Assembly (NCBI GenBank): GCA_010909725.1
Contig: JAACMV010000006.1
Location: 372,001-436,000, forward strand
Source of the DNA: Picochlorum sp. 'celeri'
Lineage: Eukaryota; Chlorophyta; Trebouxiophyceae
DNA: 64,000 nt
Reading direction: 5' to 3'
This document shows positions 35,195 through 47,263 of this stretch, one piece after another. The position numbers were made by a program, and so were the translations under genes. Position 1 is the stretch's first letter. Each line of letters starts with the position of its first letter. The notes beneath the pieces are model-generated. The model saw only the letters and a program-made list of their open reading frames with translations. It was not told where the DNA came from and searched no databases.

Positions 35195-36220
35195 ATGATG
35201 ACAATACACGGGCCATCGGTTGTACTTTTTACCAGAGCAGCAAGGCCTTTGTTCTTTGTTCAAAAAAGTGCTAGCATTAGGCACGCATGTCGTGCTGCCC
35301 ATACAGAGGGGCATGCAGTCGTGTATCATAAGGACTTTAGAATACAACCTCTTCCTCAGGATCACAGATTTCCAATGCCAAAGGATGCGTTATTGTATCA
35401 GCATCTGGTCTCCATCGGGTTGGCAACAAACACATTGACACCCACAGCACCACATGCTGATACCCTTGGCCTTGTTCACGAGCGCTCGTATGTCGACGCA
35501 TTCCTATCAGGTACTATATGTGAGGAGTATATGAGAAGGATTGGGTTGCCCTGGTCGCGTCAACTGGTTCGAAGGACTCTGATTGGTGTGGGCAGTGCTC
35601 TGGAAGCTGCAAGGTATGCTGTTGAACAGAATACTGTCGCGTGCATGACCAATGGAGGCACTCACCACGCCCATAAAAGCCACGGAAGTGGGTGGTGTAT
35701 TTTTAATGATCAGGCTATCGCAGCAAAGTATGTTCAAAAGCACCATGGTGTTGGCAATGTCCTCTTTGTGGACCTGGATGTCCATCAAGGAGATGGAACT
35801 GCAAGCATTTTCTTCGACGATCCGTCCGTGTATACATTCTCAATTCACTGTTCAGACCAATCGTTTCCCCATCAATTACAATGTAGCAATATGGATCTTG
35901 CACTCCCATCCGGATGTTCAGACGATGAGTACATGGATACTTTGGTGCCAGCACTCGAGGACATTCTACACACCTATCAGTTTGACCTTGTCATGTACAA
36001 TGCAGGCGTCGATGTACATGCTGATGATTCTCTAGGTAAGATGAGTCTGACTGACGAGGGTATCGAGCGCAGGGATAGATACGTCTTGACCTCGTGTGCT
36101 GAGAAGGGCATCCCTGTTGCCTGTGCCATTGGTGGAGGGTATGCAGTCAACCATGCTTCAATCGTGATGAGACATGCGATTCTCCACCGAGTAGCATCTC
36201 AAATATATACATTATATTAA
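35195..36220 (+). CDS. Class IV-like histone deacetylase family protein, organelle-type N-terminus
   Basis: Single exon, 341 residues. Residues 1-40 are basic and hydroxylated (FTRAARPLFFVQKSASIRHA), like a mitochondrial or plastid presequence. The arginase/deacetylase fold follows: GGTHHAHKSHGSGWCIFND with the tandem catalytic His, FVDLDVHQGDGTASIFF with the zinc-binding Asp and His, a further Asp in YNAGVDVHADD, and the Gly-rich tyrosine loop GGGYA. The block sizes fit HDAC11/Arabidopsis HDA2 and bacterial relatives rather than class I Rpd3. Substrate is unknown; it could be an organellar lysine deacetylase. The start is the first of two adjacent ATGs. Confidence 0.88.
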   Translation: MMTIHGPSVVLFTRAARPLFFVQKSASIRHACRAAHTEGHAVVYHKDFRIQPLPQDHRFPMPKDALLYQHLVSIGLATNTLTPTAPHADTLGLVHERSYVDAFLSGTICEEYMRRIGLPWSRQLVRRTLIGVGSALEAARYAVEQNTVACMTNGGTHHAHKSHGSGWCIFNDQAIAAKYVQKHHGVGNVLFVDLDVHQGDGTASIFFDDPSVYTFSIHCSDQSFPHQLQCSNMDLALPSGCSDDEYMDTLVPALEDILHTYQFDLVMYNAGVDVHADDSLGKMSLTDEGIERRDRYVLTSCAEKGIPVACAIGGGYAVNHASIVMRHAILHRVASQIYTLY

Positions 36221-36466
36221 ATTAATGGGTTATATCTGAAGGAAAATCCGAGAAAGCACTGTAACTCGTTCCATTTTCGAATTCTGATTGATTGCTGCCT
36301 TTGTGTTTCGGCATTTGTATTCCTGGATCGGAACACATCGTGTTTATTAAGAAAATATAGATCCCTTTTTTGGCATATCCATGCGTGGTAGATCTGTCTA
36401 ATCGAGAGTAGCAGCACGTGGTTCATTCCCAAAGGGGTGTTCAAATCTGAGAAAGCGTTGGAAATC

Positions 36467-39400
36467 ATGCCGTGTATATGGAATGACTGGCTGCCCAAGG
36501 CAATATCTGATGAGATAAAGCACGGTATGTTTGTGGTGATTGCGGCTGTTGTTGTTATGCCAGATATCCTTACCGAGACTTGTGAGGACGTGCAGAGGAG
36601 CCAAAGAGGTTTGCCAGGCTGATTGATCAAATCTGCATTGAATGGAGCCCTGAGGCTGACGCAGAGCAGGTGAACAAGATTTTGGCATATGTTCCTCTTA
36701 TCAGGGCCATGCTGGATGCCAAGGCTGATCCAGGGGTGGCGTACATGCAAAAGCTGGCTGAGACGTTGTTTGATATTGTGCTGTGTTCTGAGGATGATTT
36801 GACTGTTCAAGCACGGTGGGGAGGAATATTGCATCGGATTCTGCGAAGTCATGGAAAGAAGATGGACTTAAAGATTTCGTGGAAGCCATTGTATAGCATG
36901 CTGCGGCGGCATCACCTAGTTTGCAGCTGCAACTATGAGGGTGCGGGCGTGGTGGAAGCTCGGCGGCAGGCTCTGGTGCACTTGGTGCACCAATCGCGCA
37001 GGTTCTTTCACCCTGAAACGGCACGAGAAGTATGGGAGCATTTCAGACCGCTTTTGGCGAGTGATCCACATTCACCGGAAGCAATGGAGTCGATCGGGTG
37101 GCTCTGTATGATGTTGCCAACTCAAGAAGCAACAAAAGGCCAGGGTGATTGGGCAGCGTGGATGACAGAATGGATGGATATCTGGGGACAGAGAGTGCAT
37201 AATCAAACATGGCAATCGTTGTGGTTCTCTCTCATAGCTCGACTGGCAAAGCATGATGTTCATGGTCTGGTTGATTGGCACAGCATTATCGGATTGATGG
37301 TGAACAGGTTTCTGTGGGCATTCAATGTGCCTGTGGGACCAGCATCGGCAAACCCTCCATTCAGCGCCGGAGCGCCGGCGATCATCGAAGCTTTATTTGC
37401 GAATGATATGCAGTCTAGATCGGCTTCAATCGCCAAAGCTCTGATATATTCCATTGGCAGAGATAATGTGACCTCGGAAGCCATGGAGACGGAAACCAGA
37501 GACCCTGGTTTGGTGTGCTTGGAGACTGCTGTAGCCATGTTTGAGCAATACTATCATCCGTCGAATGGCGGAAAGTGGTCTTCTAGTTTGGCCATGTTCA
37601 TGAGAGAGCTTGCGTTTCATCTTTGTAGAAGGCTTGTTGCGGAACATTCTGTTCTAGTGTCGTCATTTGACATTGGTATGGACTCTGGGGGTGAAAGTGA
37701 AGAGGAGCCATCGGATGAGGAGGACGATGAGAGTGTGGGGACGGCCGAGGATGGAGTCGATAGCTCGGTAACAGATGAGGATATTGCTGCTGGTGGGATG
37801 GATGGCATGGAATTATCATCCAAACCCCTCAATGGAAAATTTCCCCGTCGGCATCTTGCTGCTGAGACACGGATGGCCATTGTGAAACTCGTGATGAGGC
37901 TGGCCCTCAAGGGACAATCTGGGAAAGACTCAATCATGAGGCGTTATTCGTCACAGGTTCTCTGCATGCTAGCAAATATTGAACCCCGTATTGTACTACC
38001 AGAAGTAGAAAGGCACTTTGTGACTGCACTTGAGACCATAACTGCTGCGAAACAGTATGGCAATGCCATCCAAACTCTATCCCTATGTGTGAGGCCGATG
38101 CTTCTCGCAGGGATACCTCCGCATCCAGTTGATTCTATGGATGTAGAAGGTGAGTCAGATGCCGTTCGTAGGTTGAATGCAATCCAGTGCATCAGAACAG
38201 CCCTGACCTCAACATTGCCTGGTATTGATGCGAATGATCCTCCAAAAAGTCTTGCTGTCTTTAGGTTGTACTGCTGTGTGTTGAGCTGTGTGGGGGCCGT
38301 CGATAATTTTCATACGTGTCTCTATTCCGAGGAGTGGGTGGTTGACCTCCTTGCCAGAATATTCACAGTGTTGTCGAATTTGGACTCTCCTGGGTCTGGA
38401 GGAGAGCACAACAGTCATCCAGGCAGCCAACAGGAGGAGGAAGCATCCTTTCTGCTGGACGGAAATTCCATGTTTAGACCTCTGATCGAGCTTTTGTTCG
38501 CCAGAGTTGATAAAGACCTCAGAAAGAGGCTTGTGAGGCAGACATCTGAGTATCTTCTTGGGAACACATTTTCTTCGGTGGCTCCAGAGGCAGCCATTCT
38601 CTGCAATTCAATGGCTTGGGCCGATCCAGAAGAAACTGAAAAATGTATTCTTTCACCTCTGATTTCAAAGCTTCTAGAGGAATGTGATGCAATAAAGCAA
38701 GGGGGGCAAGATTTCTTTGGAGCCTCTGTGCCGCGATTGAGCAAAGTTCAGGAAACGACATTAGCTTGGAGGCTAGGCTTGATGTCTTCACTGGTGTATC
38801 ACATGGGTCAGCAGGCTTCAGTGCATAAAAACGATATAAACTGTATATTTTCTGTCTTACTGAGGTTTCCCTCTCCATCAGTCCAAAATGCTGCTTCCAG
38901 GTGCCTGTCGTCACTGTTGATAGGTCTGGTTTCATTTTATCCATTGCATCAGTACGCCCCTGCACCAATCAAGCTGGAGCAAGATGGACTATGTTTAGAA
39001 CCATTTGTAGACAAATTTGGTGAGTGGGATTTATCAGAGCATAGCAAAATAAATGGATTCCATGGCTGGAAGGATTCCTCTGCTCTTCCAGTCTGGCATG
39101 AGCCTTGCCAGTCCGAGGTTAGTCTTGCTGAACAGATCCTGGCGACGTTTTTACAAAAGCCAACGGATCGTCTGAGAGAACTGGCTTCACAAAGTCAGCC
39201 AATAAACAAGCAAGAAGTCCGATACCTTCTGAATTCTATTGAGGGTGTGATTGAGGGTGCGAGGAGCTGCCTGCCCGATTTTGAGGAATTCCGGAATCCT
39301 GAAAGGGGCGATGAGGCGGCAATCGTGGGAAAAAGCGGTGTTACGATCGGACATGATGGAATTAGATCGCAGGTGACGGAGGCGCTGGTATCTCTTGCCA

Positions 39401-42400
39401 AGTTGGTTGACATGAGTGATGTGGAAACACTCACCATTTTACTGAGGCTCCTTGATTCGGTGCTTTCCGTCGGGTCTGCGGAATATCACTCATCGGATTC
39501 TTCTGCATCGGCTTGGGCATCGGATGATCGATGGTTGCAGCAACCAGCGGTAGCAGGCTTTCTTACATCCCCAGAATGTGCAGGTGATTTAATCTGGAGA
39601 AGAAGAAGACCACGGTGGGTTGCAATTGAGAAGGTTTATATGAATCTAGAATGGAGAGCATCCCAAGCAGCATATAGAGATTTTGCATCTATATCAAACC
39701 CATGGATATCTGTCAAGCGGATCCCAAAGATATACACTGATGCAGTTGGTCTGTCACTTCATTATGTGCTCAAGGGTGGGAGCAGCCTCAGAGATCTGGC
39801 TGGCAGTCTCGTCGAGCGTGCTGCTAAACGATTTCCTCGATTAACAGAATATATTTATGCTCCATTATGTTCTGCACTCGCAAAAGTCCCGCATCAAATC
39901 CAGCTTGATCTATCAGTGACGTGCTCCGACCTGATCCCAGTACTGTTGCAGGCGGCCAAAGATTCAGCCAGCAGGGCAGCAGAGGCTGTAGCAAGTGGCG
40001 TTCCAGGTAGGGCTTTGGATTTCTCATTCACAGAACGTTTCATTGTTTCTCAACCCCGTGTCATCCGTTTGCAGAGAGTGAAGAAGACCAATCAATGGGC
40101 ATAGGAGCAACGACTCTGATGCGATGGGTCTCAGGGTGGAGGTATTTCACCAGGAACTACCATGGCTTTCGAGCCCTCATTCTCTCCATGATAGCGAGTT
40201 TTTCGTATACTGGACCAGAGGTACAAGTTTCAATGGCAATGACACAGGTTATGTTTGCTCTTAGATCAATGAGGCCTTCAGGAGCTGAGTCATCTGCCGT
40301 AGCAGACCAAATCTGCTTGGATTGCATTCGGCTCGTCCAGGGATGCGGTGACGGCAGAGGATCTGGTCTTTCTGGTAGACAGGAGATGATAGTCACGTTG
40401 TTTCCCTTATTTATTCTTCCAGACATCACAGCAGGATTGTCGAAGGAGTTGATTGTGTTTTATGGCCAGCAACTTGCAAGTGACACTCCTCTTTCCCGAA
40501 AGGTTGCAATGGTTGCGATCGTAGTGATGCTTCTGCCACTGTGGAGGCCTTATTATGATGAAAGTTTTTCTGGAAAGACACCGAAAATGGAAAACCATAT
40601 AGTGCGAGCAGGTGAGGAGGGCCTCAAGAAATTCTTAGACGAGCAAGGAGAGATCATTCTACCCAAGCTTGTTCAGATGCTGTCCCTATCCCACCACGCC
40701 ATGGCAACATTGGCAGAGGACGAAAGGGATAGGAGAATGAGGATCATCAATGGAACCAAAGAAGATACCGTCGTCACTGCAGTTTTGAGCACTCTCTTGA
40801 AAGGCCTAGAGTGGCCATCAACTCCAAGTGCATTCAAGGATATTGCCAAAGGCAATTTCACAGTTCGGCACGCGAGGATTGTTCAAGTTCTGGCACAAGT
40901 AAATCCATCTATCGTGATAAAATTGCTGAAAGATCCCATCGAGAGCATCCTAAGTAAGCCTCAGGACTATGACAAGCCAGCTACTGCTGCTGCAGCAGAG
41001 ATTTGTGCGGGTCTGTTGGCTTCTGGAGTGGTTTTCGATGCCGCGGGAGGTACCCAATCTCCTTGGAATCAATGGCTTGGAAAACTAGTTTTTCAAGCAT
41101 TGGAAAATGCACCCTTTGACTTCCTGAATATTTGGGGCGATTGCGTGCTGAGGTTTGCAGTAAATGGTCTGAAAGAGAAGGGCATGGACAAGGAATACGT
41201 TCCTCTGATCCTAGAGACTGCTCTGACTCAGCGTTCAATCAGTTCTGGCATCATTTCAGTGTCCGATGTGCACAAAAGAGTGATTTATCTTACTGAATTA
41301 TTACAAGAAGTCATTGGGGACTGTCTTGGCCAGGCACCAAAGCCTCTCTCAGTGGGGCAGATTGAAGAGAGCATTCTAATAAATTGTCTGGATGAGCTTC
41401 CCTCTCTCATTGATAAGGGATGCGAAACTGATATATCAAGACAAGCAGTGGCTGGATTGGCTGCAGATGTTTGTACCATCATTCTGACAACCTGTGCATC
41501 AAAGTGTTCTGGAGGAGCAGAGAAGATGATTGCTCTCGAGTCGAGAGTGCACAGCATGTTGGACGAGTTATACTATAGGTTTGATCTTGCAGTAGACTAT
41601 TTCTTCAATCAAAACAAAGATAAACTGTCGAAAGGAACAAGTAAAAGTGTCTCATCAGGAGGCATAGATTCCATTGATACGCATCCAAGAACTCTTGAAG
41701 AAAGCAAGGCTTTATCCCATATTGCTTTCGTGTGTGAGCTCACGTACCAATTTCTAGCGAGTGCGTCATCTATTGTGACTACTTTTCTTATTAGGCCGAT
41801 GAACAGTATTATGAGATCTCTAGAGCTTATTCCTAGTGAATCACAGTTTGTTGCATCAGCTGCACAACTGGCATTGAGGACTCTGAAGTATCAGCCACTG
41901 GAGCCAGAAAGCGTCGCACATTCATTACAATCTTTGTTGAAATCATCACAGAGTACACTTTGGACGGAAAGAGCAGTTGCACTTCAGTTTATGCAGTATT
42001 TCTGGTTCAGAAATGCCATTCTTCTTGGAGAGGAGGGGAGTCAAACTGTGCTTAGGGAGGCCATGAGGCTTCTGGAAGATCCTAAGCTGGAAGTCCGTGA
42101 CATGGCTTGTGCCACCGTGTCAGGCGTCATTAGAATAATGACACCTGCAAGCCAGAGGGAGTGCAGAAATTTAATCATATCTCGATCTCAAGAAGTCTTC
42201 CCAGACCGCAAGAGGCGAAGAAGAACAGATGGCAGGTCATCTAGCGATGAACTCATTGATTCCACCGCTGTCCGGCATGGAGCGGTGCTCGGGTTAAAAG
42301 CCCTCGTTATATCATCACCGTACGATGTTCCTGAATGGTTACCTGAGGTCCTGATGTCTTTGGTTAGGCTGGCTTCAGAGCCAGCCCCAGTAAGAAGCAC

Positions 42401-42533
42401 AGTAAGAGAATCCCTCTCCGAATTTCGAAGAACGCACGAAGAAGGAGGGCTCTTGGCAATAAAAGACGCGATCAGTGCGGAGCATTGGGAAGCAATCCGC
42501 GATGTGGCTACGCCAGCCAACTACTTTGTTTGA
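36467..42533 (+). CDS. PSME4: Proteasome activator PSME4/PA200/Blm10
   Basis: Caps the 20S proteasome and opens its gate. Exons 36467-36524, 36596-40006 and 40075-42533 (introns 71 and 68 bp) give 1975 residues, slightly larger than human (1843). The first exon encodes MPCIWNDWLPKAISDEIKH. The protein is almost all HEAT-like helices. An acidic insert (SEEEPSDEEDDESVG) sits near residue 400. Toward the C-terminus, PSESQFVASAAQLALRTLK, LEVRDMACATVSGVIR and GAVLGLKALV are typical of the family. It ends TPANYFV; Blm10/PA200 end in an HbYX-like motif (YYA in relatives), so Tyr-Phe-Val may be the variant here. Nuclear/cytosolic. Its stop is only 14 bp from the convergent WDR44-like stop. Confidence 0.93.
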
Positions 42534-42538
42534 TTTAT

Positions 42539-42543
42539 TTACA
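42539..42543 (-). promoter_or_regulatory. TGTAA poly(A) signal of the WDR44-like gene
   Basis: Lies in the 14-bp gap between PSME4 and the WDR44-like gene. Cleavage 10-20 bases downstream would fall inside the PSME4 coding sequence in antisense. Confidence 0.5.
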
Positions 42544-42547
42544 GAGA

Positions 42548-44440
42548 TTAGAGCCACTGAGGTGTTCCTGTGTTTTCATAAATTTTTATTTCCCCCTTAT
42601 AGCCGCATGTTAAAATGACTTGTCCAAAAGCCGCATATTTTGCCTTCTCTGGAGAGACAGGCTTTAGTTGGACTGCCTCTGGTGCAAATACTGCAGAGGT
42701 AACAACATCATCCGACACTTGAAATGATTCCCACGATGAGTTCTTCTCCTTGATGAATGGCTCGGAGATGGTTTCGATCGTCCGCTCAACCAAATTAGGG
42801 GATCCAGTTCGTGATGTTGAGGTCGGGAGCGTTGGTTTCCCTGGTATGGGAGATTTTGAACAGTCCCAGATATACACTGCCCCATCATCCGAACCGCAAA
42901 TCACAAAATTTCCCTTGGGAGAAAAGGATGCCTTGATTTGAGTTGATTTATTCGCCAGACCTTTATACTTGAATCTGAGAGTGAACCCATCGTACAAGCG
43001 AATTCTTGAATCATTTGACGTGATAAGTAGGGCGTTTGGAAATAGTTTTGGTGCAAACGTCAAGCCTGTGATCTTTTTACCTCGAGAATGCTGCCCTCTC
43101 TTGTTCTTTACATCCAGCTGCGCATCGTATTCCAGCGTGTTAGAGATTCCAAGGCTATAAAATCGACACTTCCCCCGCATAGATCCTACGACGGCTTTAT
43201 TTCCATCCCGCGAGAAGGTAACAGCAGTCACCATGTCATGAATATCTTGCCAACTCGATACTCGTGCCTCGGGCACATTCCACAATCTCACCTTTCCGTC
43301 GATAGAGCCAGAAAGAAATAGAGTTTCATTCAAAGGATGTACAGCAATTGATGTCACAAAGTCATTATGGCGGAACACTTTTAGACACTCTGCAACAGAA
43401 ATATGCCATAATCTCACAGTTTTGTCCATTGACGCTGAGAAGAGAAAATTGCTGCCAGACCATGACAAATCCAGAACATCTTTTTTATGACCCTTGTAGT
43501 GTCTGAATGGAGTGGTATTCAGCACAGGAACGCCATACACCACCCCGGGTGCCTCAATGCTCTCATGCTGACCCACCATTGAAGACTCTTCTCCCTCAGG
43601 AACCTCGTCATCATTGCCTGCGTTAGCACTCGTGCTTCTATTCGTATCTACTTTCCAAACTATAACATTAGTATCCTGGCCAGCAGTCGCCAAATACCTT
43701 CCAGACTTGCTAAATTTTGCTGCCCAGATCACTCCCTCGTGGGCATAGATGCTCTGCACCAGCCTGAGCCCAGAGAATTCCTTGAAATTCTTCCTCGACG
43801 TAAGAACTTTTACCTTTAGTCCTAGAGAATCTTGCGTCGGCGAAGATGCACTAGACAACGATCTCTGTACCGGAGAATCGGATGCCTCGGATGGCACGTG
43901 TCTCCTGAGCCCAAGCCGTGACATGGTCTCATGAAACCATCGAACGCCCGAACGAACAATGGCTGGATTCGTGACAGCACGGTCTTCCATGGCGATTTCC
44001 GGAGACATTACATGACCACGATACCCCATCGAGGACTCGAAATCTTTCAGCGCAAGACTCTCTCCAGTCAAAATATCTGACACTTGTATATCGGCAGCCT
44101 TTTCATGGTATCCCTGCTCCATTGGACCTCTCGCTGAAGGACCAGCGTCATCTGCGGTAGTCTCCATACGCTTTGTATCCTCCAGAGAATACACCTTCCC
44201 GGTATCAATGTCTTTGATCCAGTATTTGGGGTCCAACCCCAACACTTTGCCAGAACCCTCCAAGTCAACCCCCTCGAGCTCCTTCTCCATCGCATATATA
44301 CCAGACTTGGGAGCTGATTTTGGTGGAACACTAAATATAGACGATAGAAAAGCACTTGAAGAGCCTGCATTGGAACTACTGCGACGTTCCTCCTCCAGAG
44401 TTCCTTGATGCGAATCTGGTTTCTCCCCTTCCACCACCAT
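42548..44440 (-). CDS. WDR44-like WD40 repeat protein
   Basis: Single exon, 630 residues. The N-terminal 240 residues are low-complexity and probably disordered. From about 245 there is a WD40 propeller of about seven blades: SIYAHEGVIWAAKFSKSGR, TAGQDTNVIVWKV, YKGHKKDVLDLSWSGSNFL, SASMDKTVRLWHI, FRHNDFVTSIAVHP, SGSIDGKVRLWNV and later SDDGAVYIWDC. The first blade, HEGxIWxAKFS followed by TAGQDxxVxVW, is typical of human WDR44 and its plant relatives. WDR44 binds RAB11 in membrane traffic; whether plant or algal forms do so is not established. Overlapping 3' ends with PSME4 suggest antisense transcription. Confidence 0.85.
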   Translation of the reverse strand: MVVEGEKPDSHQGTLEEERRSSSNAGSSSAFLSSIFSVPPKSAPKSGIYAMEKELEGVDLEGSGKVLGLDPKYWIKDIDTGKVYSLEDTKRMETTADDAGPSARGPMEQGYHEKAADIQVSDILTGESLALKDFESSMGYRGHVMSPEIAMEDRAVTNPAIVRSGVRWFHETMSRLGLRRHVPSEASDSPVQRSLSSASSPTQDSLGLKVKVLTSRKNFKEFSGLRLVQSIYAHEGVIWAAKFSKSGRYLATAGQDTNVIVWKVDTNRSTSANAGNDDEVPEGEESSMVGQHESIEAPGVVYGVPVLNTTPFRHYKGHKKDVLDLSWSGSNFLFSASMDKTVRLWHISVAECLKVFRHNDFVTSIAVHPLNETLFLSGSIDGKVRLWNVPEARVSSWQDIHDMVTAVTFSRDGNKAVVGSMRGKCRFYSLGISNTLEYDAQLDVKNKRGQHSRGKKITGLTFAPKLFPNALLITSNDSRIRLYDGFTLRFKYKGLANKSTQIKASFSPKGNFVICGSDDGAVYIWDCSKSPIPGKPTLPTSTSRTGSPNLVERTIETISEPFIKEKNSSWESFQVSDDVVTSAVFAPEAVQLKPVSPEKAKYAAFGQVILTCGYKGEIKIYENTGTPQWL

Positions 44441-44666
44441 TATACGCTATGCGGTTCTGATATTAATGGTATACAAGTCTATAGAATAGGTCTAGTGCAA
44501 GTAAATCGTGCATCTAAGGCTACTAGTGCGCATCAAAGGCCGCTTTCTCACCCACCCACAGAGAGATATGCAGTCAGCGACGTCTCAACTGGGATGATTT
44601 CGATGCGATGGAAAATGATTTTACAAACAGAGTATGTATAGTACATCGGCACTTGTTTCTTCTTGT

Positions 44667-45542
44667 TTAAGCAACCACATTTGATGGCGTTTCTTGGGTG
44701 GCATCATTCAGAGCCATGAGAGCACGCACAGCTACGTCATCCTCTGTGCGATCCTTTCTCTTTCTACTATGAACAGTAGATGCGAGTGTCTGTCGCAGAA
44801 GGGCATCATTCACAGTCTCACTCTGCAACGCATCTTTGATCTGCTGCACCACGCTGGAGAGGGCAGTGTTTCCAGGCTTTTCTTCCTTGAGGGAGTTATT
44901 TTCAGAGTCCTGGGTCTTCCTTATTGCCTGTGCAAGCAAATTGGTGATGCGATGCTGTGTATTTCCATATCTGACGACCGCATCTTCCTCAAGTCCGGAA
45001 GAGCCCGACATGGAGCTTTCCTGTGATGCGTTATGCTCAGGGGCATCCCCGCTCTTCCCATTAGCAGCAGCAGAGCCATTCAACTCCCGCTTCAAAATGC
45101 CAGCCAGCAGATTCTTTGCTTCTTGTAATTTGCTCGAGCTTTCTGCATTGTCTTGCACCTCCTCTTGAGAGTTTGGGTGTGTACCCACATCCTCCTCACT
45201 CCCCTTGGAGGAGTGAGAATCCTTCTTGATGATGATGCCCTCTGATGCTCCAGGCTGGCCAGGAGGTTTGACATACCTAGACGCCAGTTGCATAGCCCTC
45301 CGAGCTCGCTCTTTCCTCGCCTCCTTTCCAAAAGCCGGATGCAATTCCAAAAGTTCAATCAATTGCGCATTCAGTAGGTCTAATTCACTCGAGCTGGGCA
45401 CCACATGACTCATTCTAAACTTGCCCAGATGCGTATTCAACACAGCCACCAACGTGCTCTGCACCCTTTGAAATGCAGGAGCAGAGCCAATGCTACAATT
45501 ATCGGGTATCCCCACCCTTTTACTGTACTCTGAAGCATTCAT
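44667..45542 (-). CDS. Hypothetical protein, low complexity
   Basis: Not recognised. The ATG at 45542 (MNASEYSKRVGIP) is chosen; the frame stays open 12 codons upstream with another ATG. 291 residues. A structured-looking N-terminal block (APAFQRVQSTLVAVLNTHLG, then LDLLNAQLIELLELHPAFG and KERARRAMQLASRYV) is predicted helical. It is followed by a Ser/Glu-rich disordered stretch, then HRITNLLAQAIRKTQDS and a helical tail with KDALQSETVNDALLRQTL. A basic KRKDR near the end could be a nuclear signal. It may be a small regulatory or scaffold protein. Confidence 0.65.
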   Translation of the reverse strand: MNASEYSKRVGIPDNCSIGSAPAFQRVQSTLVAVLNTHLGKFRMSHVVPSSSELDLLNAQLIELLELHPAFGKEARKERARRAMQLASRYVKPPGQPGASEGIIIKKDSHSSKGSEEDVGTHPNSQEEVQDNAESSSKLQEAKNLLAGILKRELNGSAAANGKSGDAPEHNASQESSMSGSSGLEEDAVVRYGNTQHRITNLLAQAIRKTQDSENNSLKEEKPGNTALSSVVQQIKDALQSETVNDALLRQTLASTVHSRKRKDRTEDDVAVRALMALNDATQETPSNVVA

Positions 45543-46029
45543 CGCAATGAAAGTAGTAGTCAATAACAAAACTACCAAGGGGCAGATCCTTTGATTTTAC
45601 ATGGAAGTGCCAAAAACACGTGGTAGCACTCTCCCACGGGTATCTCTTTGGATATAAATCAACCAAAAGATGTAACCGTCTTTGTATGTATGAACACGTG
45701 AAAAGAGTTGAAACACGTCCGAATTTTCTAATGCTCCGAATAGGTATCTTATGGACACAATTATAGACAAAACTAGTATTTCTAATTACTACTATGGACA
45801 AAACATACTGAATAATAATATTATTTGCGAAAGAGTCGGCATGCACATGGTTTTCTCTCTGTCTGACTGACAGACTGGCATTGGACAGTCCGAGACAAGG
45901 AGCCACATGTGTACATCATTGATGATGACGAATAGGAGTCATTCCTGGTAGCAGACAATGATAATGGATGTTCTGCGATCTCTTTCACTATTACATGCCT
46001 ATAGGTATATACATACACATGTATTACGG
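45543..46029. other. Intergenic between the unknown and LSM14 genes
   Basis: 487 bp: the LSM14 3' flank (TGTAA on the minus strand at 45995-45991) and the promoter of the unknown gene. No tRNA, snRNA or coding potential is recognised. Confidence 0.45.
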
Positions 46030-47263
46030 TTACTTTGAAGAAATGGTGGCAGTAGTCTGTCGTTGACCACCTCTGCCTCGACCTCTGCCCCTGCCCCTGT
46101 GCTGGCTGTGGCGAGCAACTGTTCCGAATGTTGCCACGTCTGTTCTTCTCTGCTGTGCCATTCTAGCATGTCGATCATTCGCGTTTTGCTGGCGTTCCAA
46201 TGCGTCGCATGATAAGGAATCAAAGAAATCATCCTTCTTGTACACATCATCCTTTGATGGGATGTGTGCTCCTGCTTCCTGAGCAATCTTGTCTTTGTCA
46301 AACTTTGATAAACTTTCCTCAAAATCGAATTCTTCCTTGGGGATGGTGATTGGCTGTGGGGGAGGGGGAGGGGGACCATGGCTCCCTCTGCCTCCTCTTC
46401 CACCTCTGCCAGAGGCCATGTGCCCATTGCCCCTACCTCCTCTTCCGCCGGAATACTGCTTCCCTCCGCCTCTTCCTCCTTGGTATGCTGTTTGTGGCCT
46501 ATTCGATGGATTGGTTCCACCAGCAGCGTGGGCATAACTTAATGGCTTTGATTTTGGCTTGGCTGGTTGCTCTGTCGCAACTGATGCAACAGACACTGTT
46601 GGAGCTGGTGCTGGCGCTGGAAGAGTCGTCTGCTGCGAGCCTATGTCTGAGCGAACAGGTGCCTGGGCAGTCTGCCCCCATGGATTGGAACCAAATGTAT
46701 CTGCCTGTGGTGCTTGCTGCTGAACTGCAGGCTGCCCCCATGGGGATTGGACAGGTGGCTGTGATTCAACTTGGTTTGTATACGCTGGTGGAGGCTCCAA
46801 CACTGTCAACTCTTGAATTTCGGCACCTACAATGTGAAAGCAAGCAATGGTATGATTTTGATATTTGTCATGTAGTATTCCATGCTCCTGAGATTCATAA
46901 CAGGTATGCAACAACATACCTTTAAATACAACCATGTCAAACACCTGAGCAGATGGTGGCATTGCTGGTCCATTCACTGGCCTTCCTTCCGTTCCAAAGC
47001 ATCGAACTGCACGCATATCAACAACATGATCCAATCAATGACCAGCCAATCGCTGGGGGTTTGCTAGATAGAGCACCGTGTGATGCATGCTGCCCCATCA
47101 TAGGCATACATAACCACTAGTACAGATATAACCTACCACCAGAGAGTGTAATAGCGCTGTTTGGCATGTCAATCGAGGAAAGGACGCCCTCATATCGAAC
47201 TCCGCCGTGCGTCACCAAGGACATGAGCGACCCAACATAGGGAAGTCCTGCTCCTTCAGCCAT
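46030..47263 (-). CDS. LSM14/DCP5/Scd6 decapping activator
   Basis: An mRNA translational repressor and decapping activator of P-bodies. Exons 47263-47137, 47006-46920 and 46826-46030 (introns 130 and 93 bp) give 336 residues. The N-terminal LSm domain spans all three exons: LPYVGSLMSLVTHGGVRYEGVL, SIDMPNSAITLSG, VRCFGTEGRPVNGPAMPP, VFDMVVFKGAEIQELTVLEPP. A Gln/Pro-rich linker, RGG repeats and a polyproline patch follow, then the FDF motif (EEFDFEESLSKFDKDKI), the FFD box (KDDFFDSLS) and a TFG-like end (VATFG) with a final Arg-Gly tail. Domain order is exactly that of plant DCP5 and animal LSM14. Confidence 0.93.

Noticed and set aside
46350..46925. 191-codon plus-strand ORF opposite LSM14
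   Set aside because: Shadow of the RGG and Pro-rich region. The LSM14 protein on the minus strand is unmistakable and needs that DNA.
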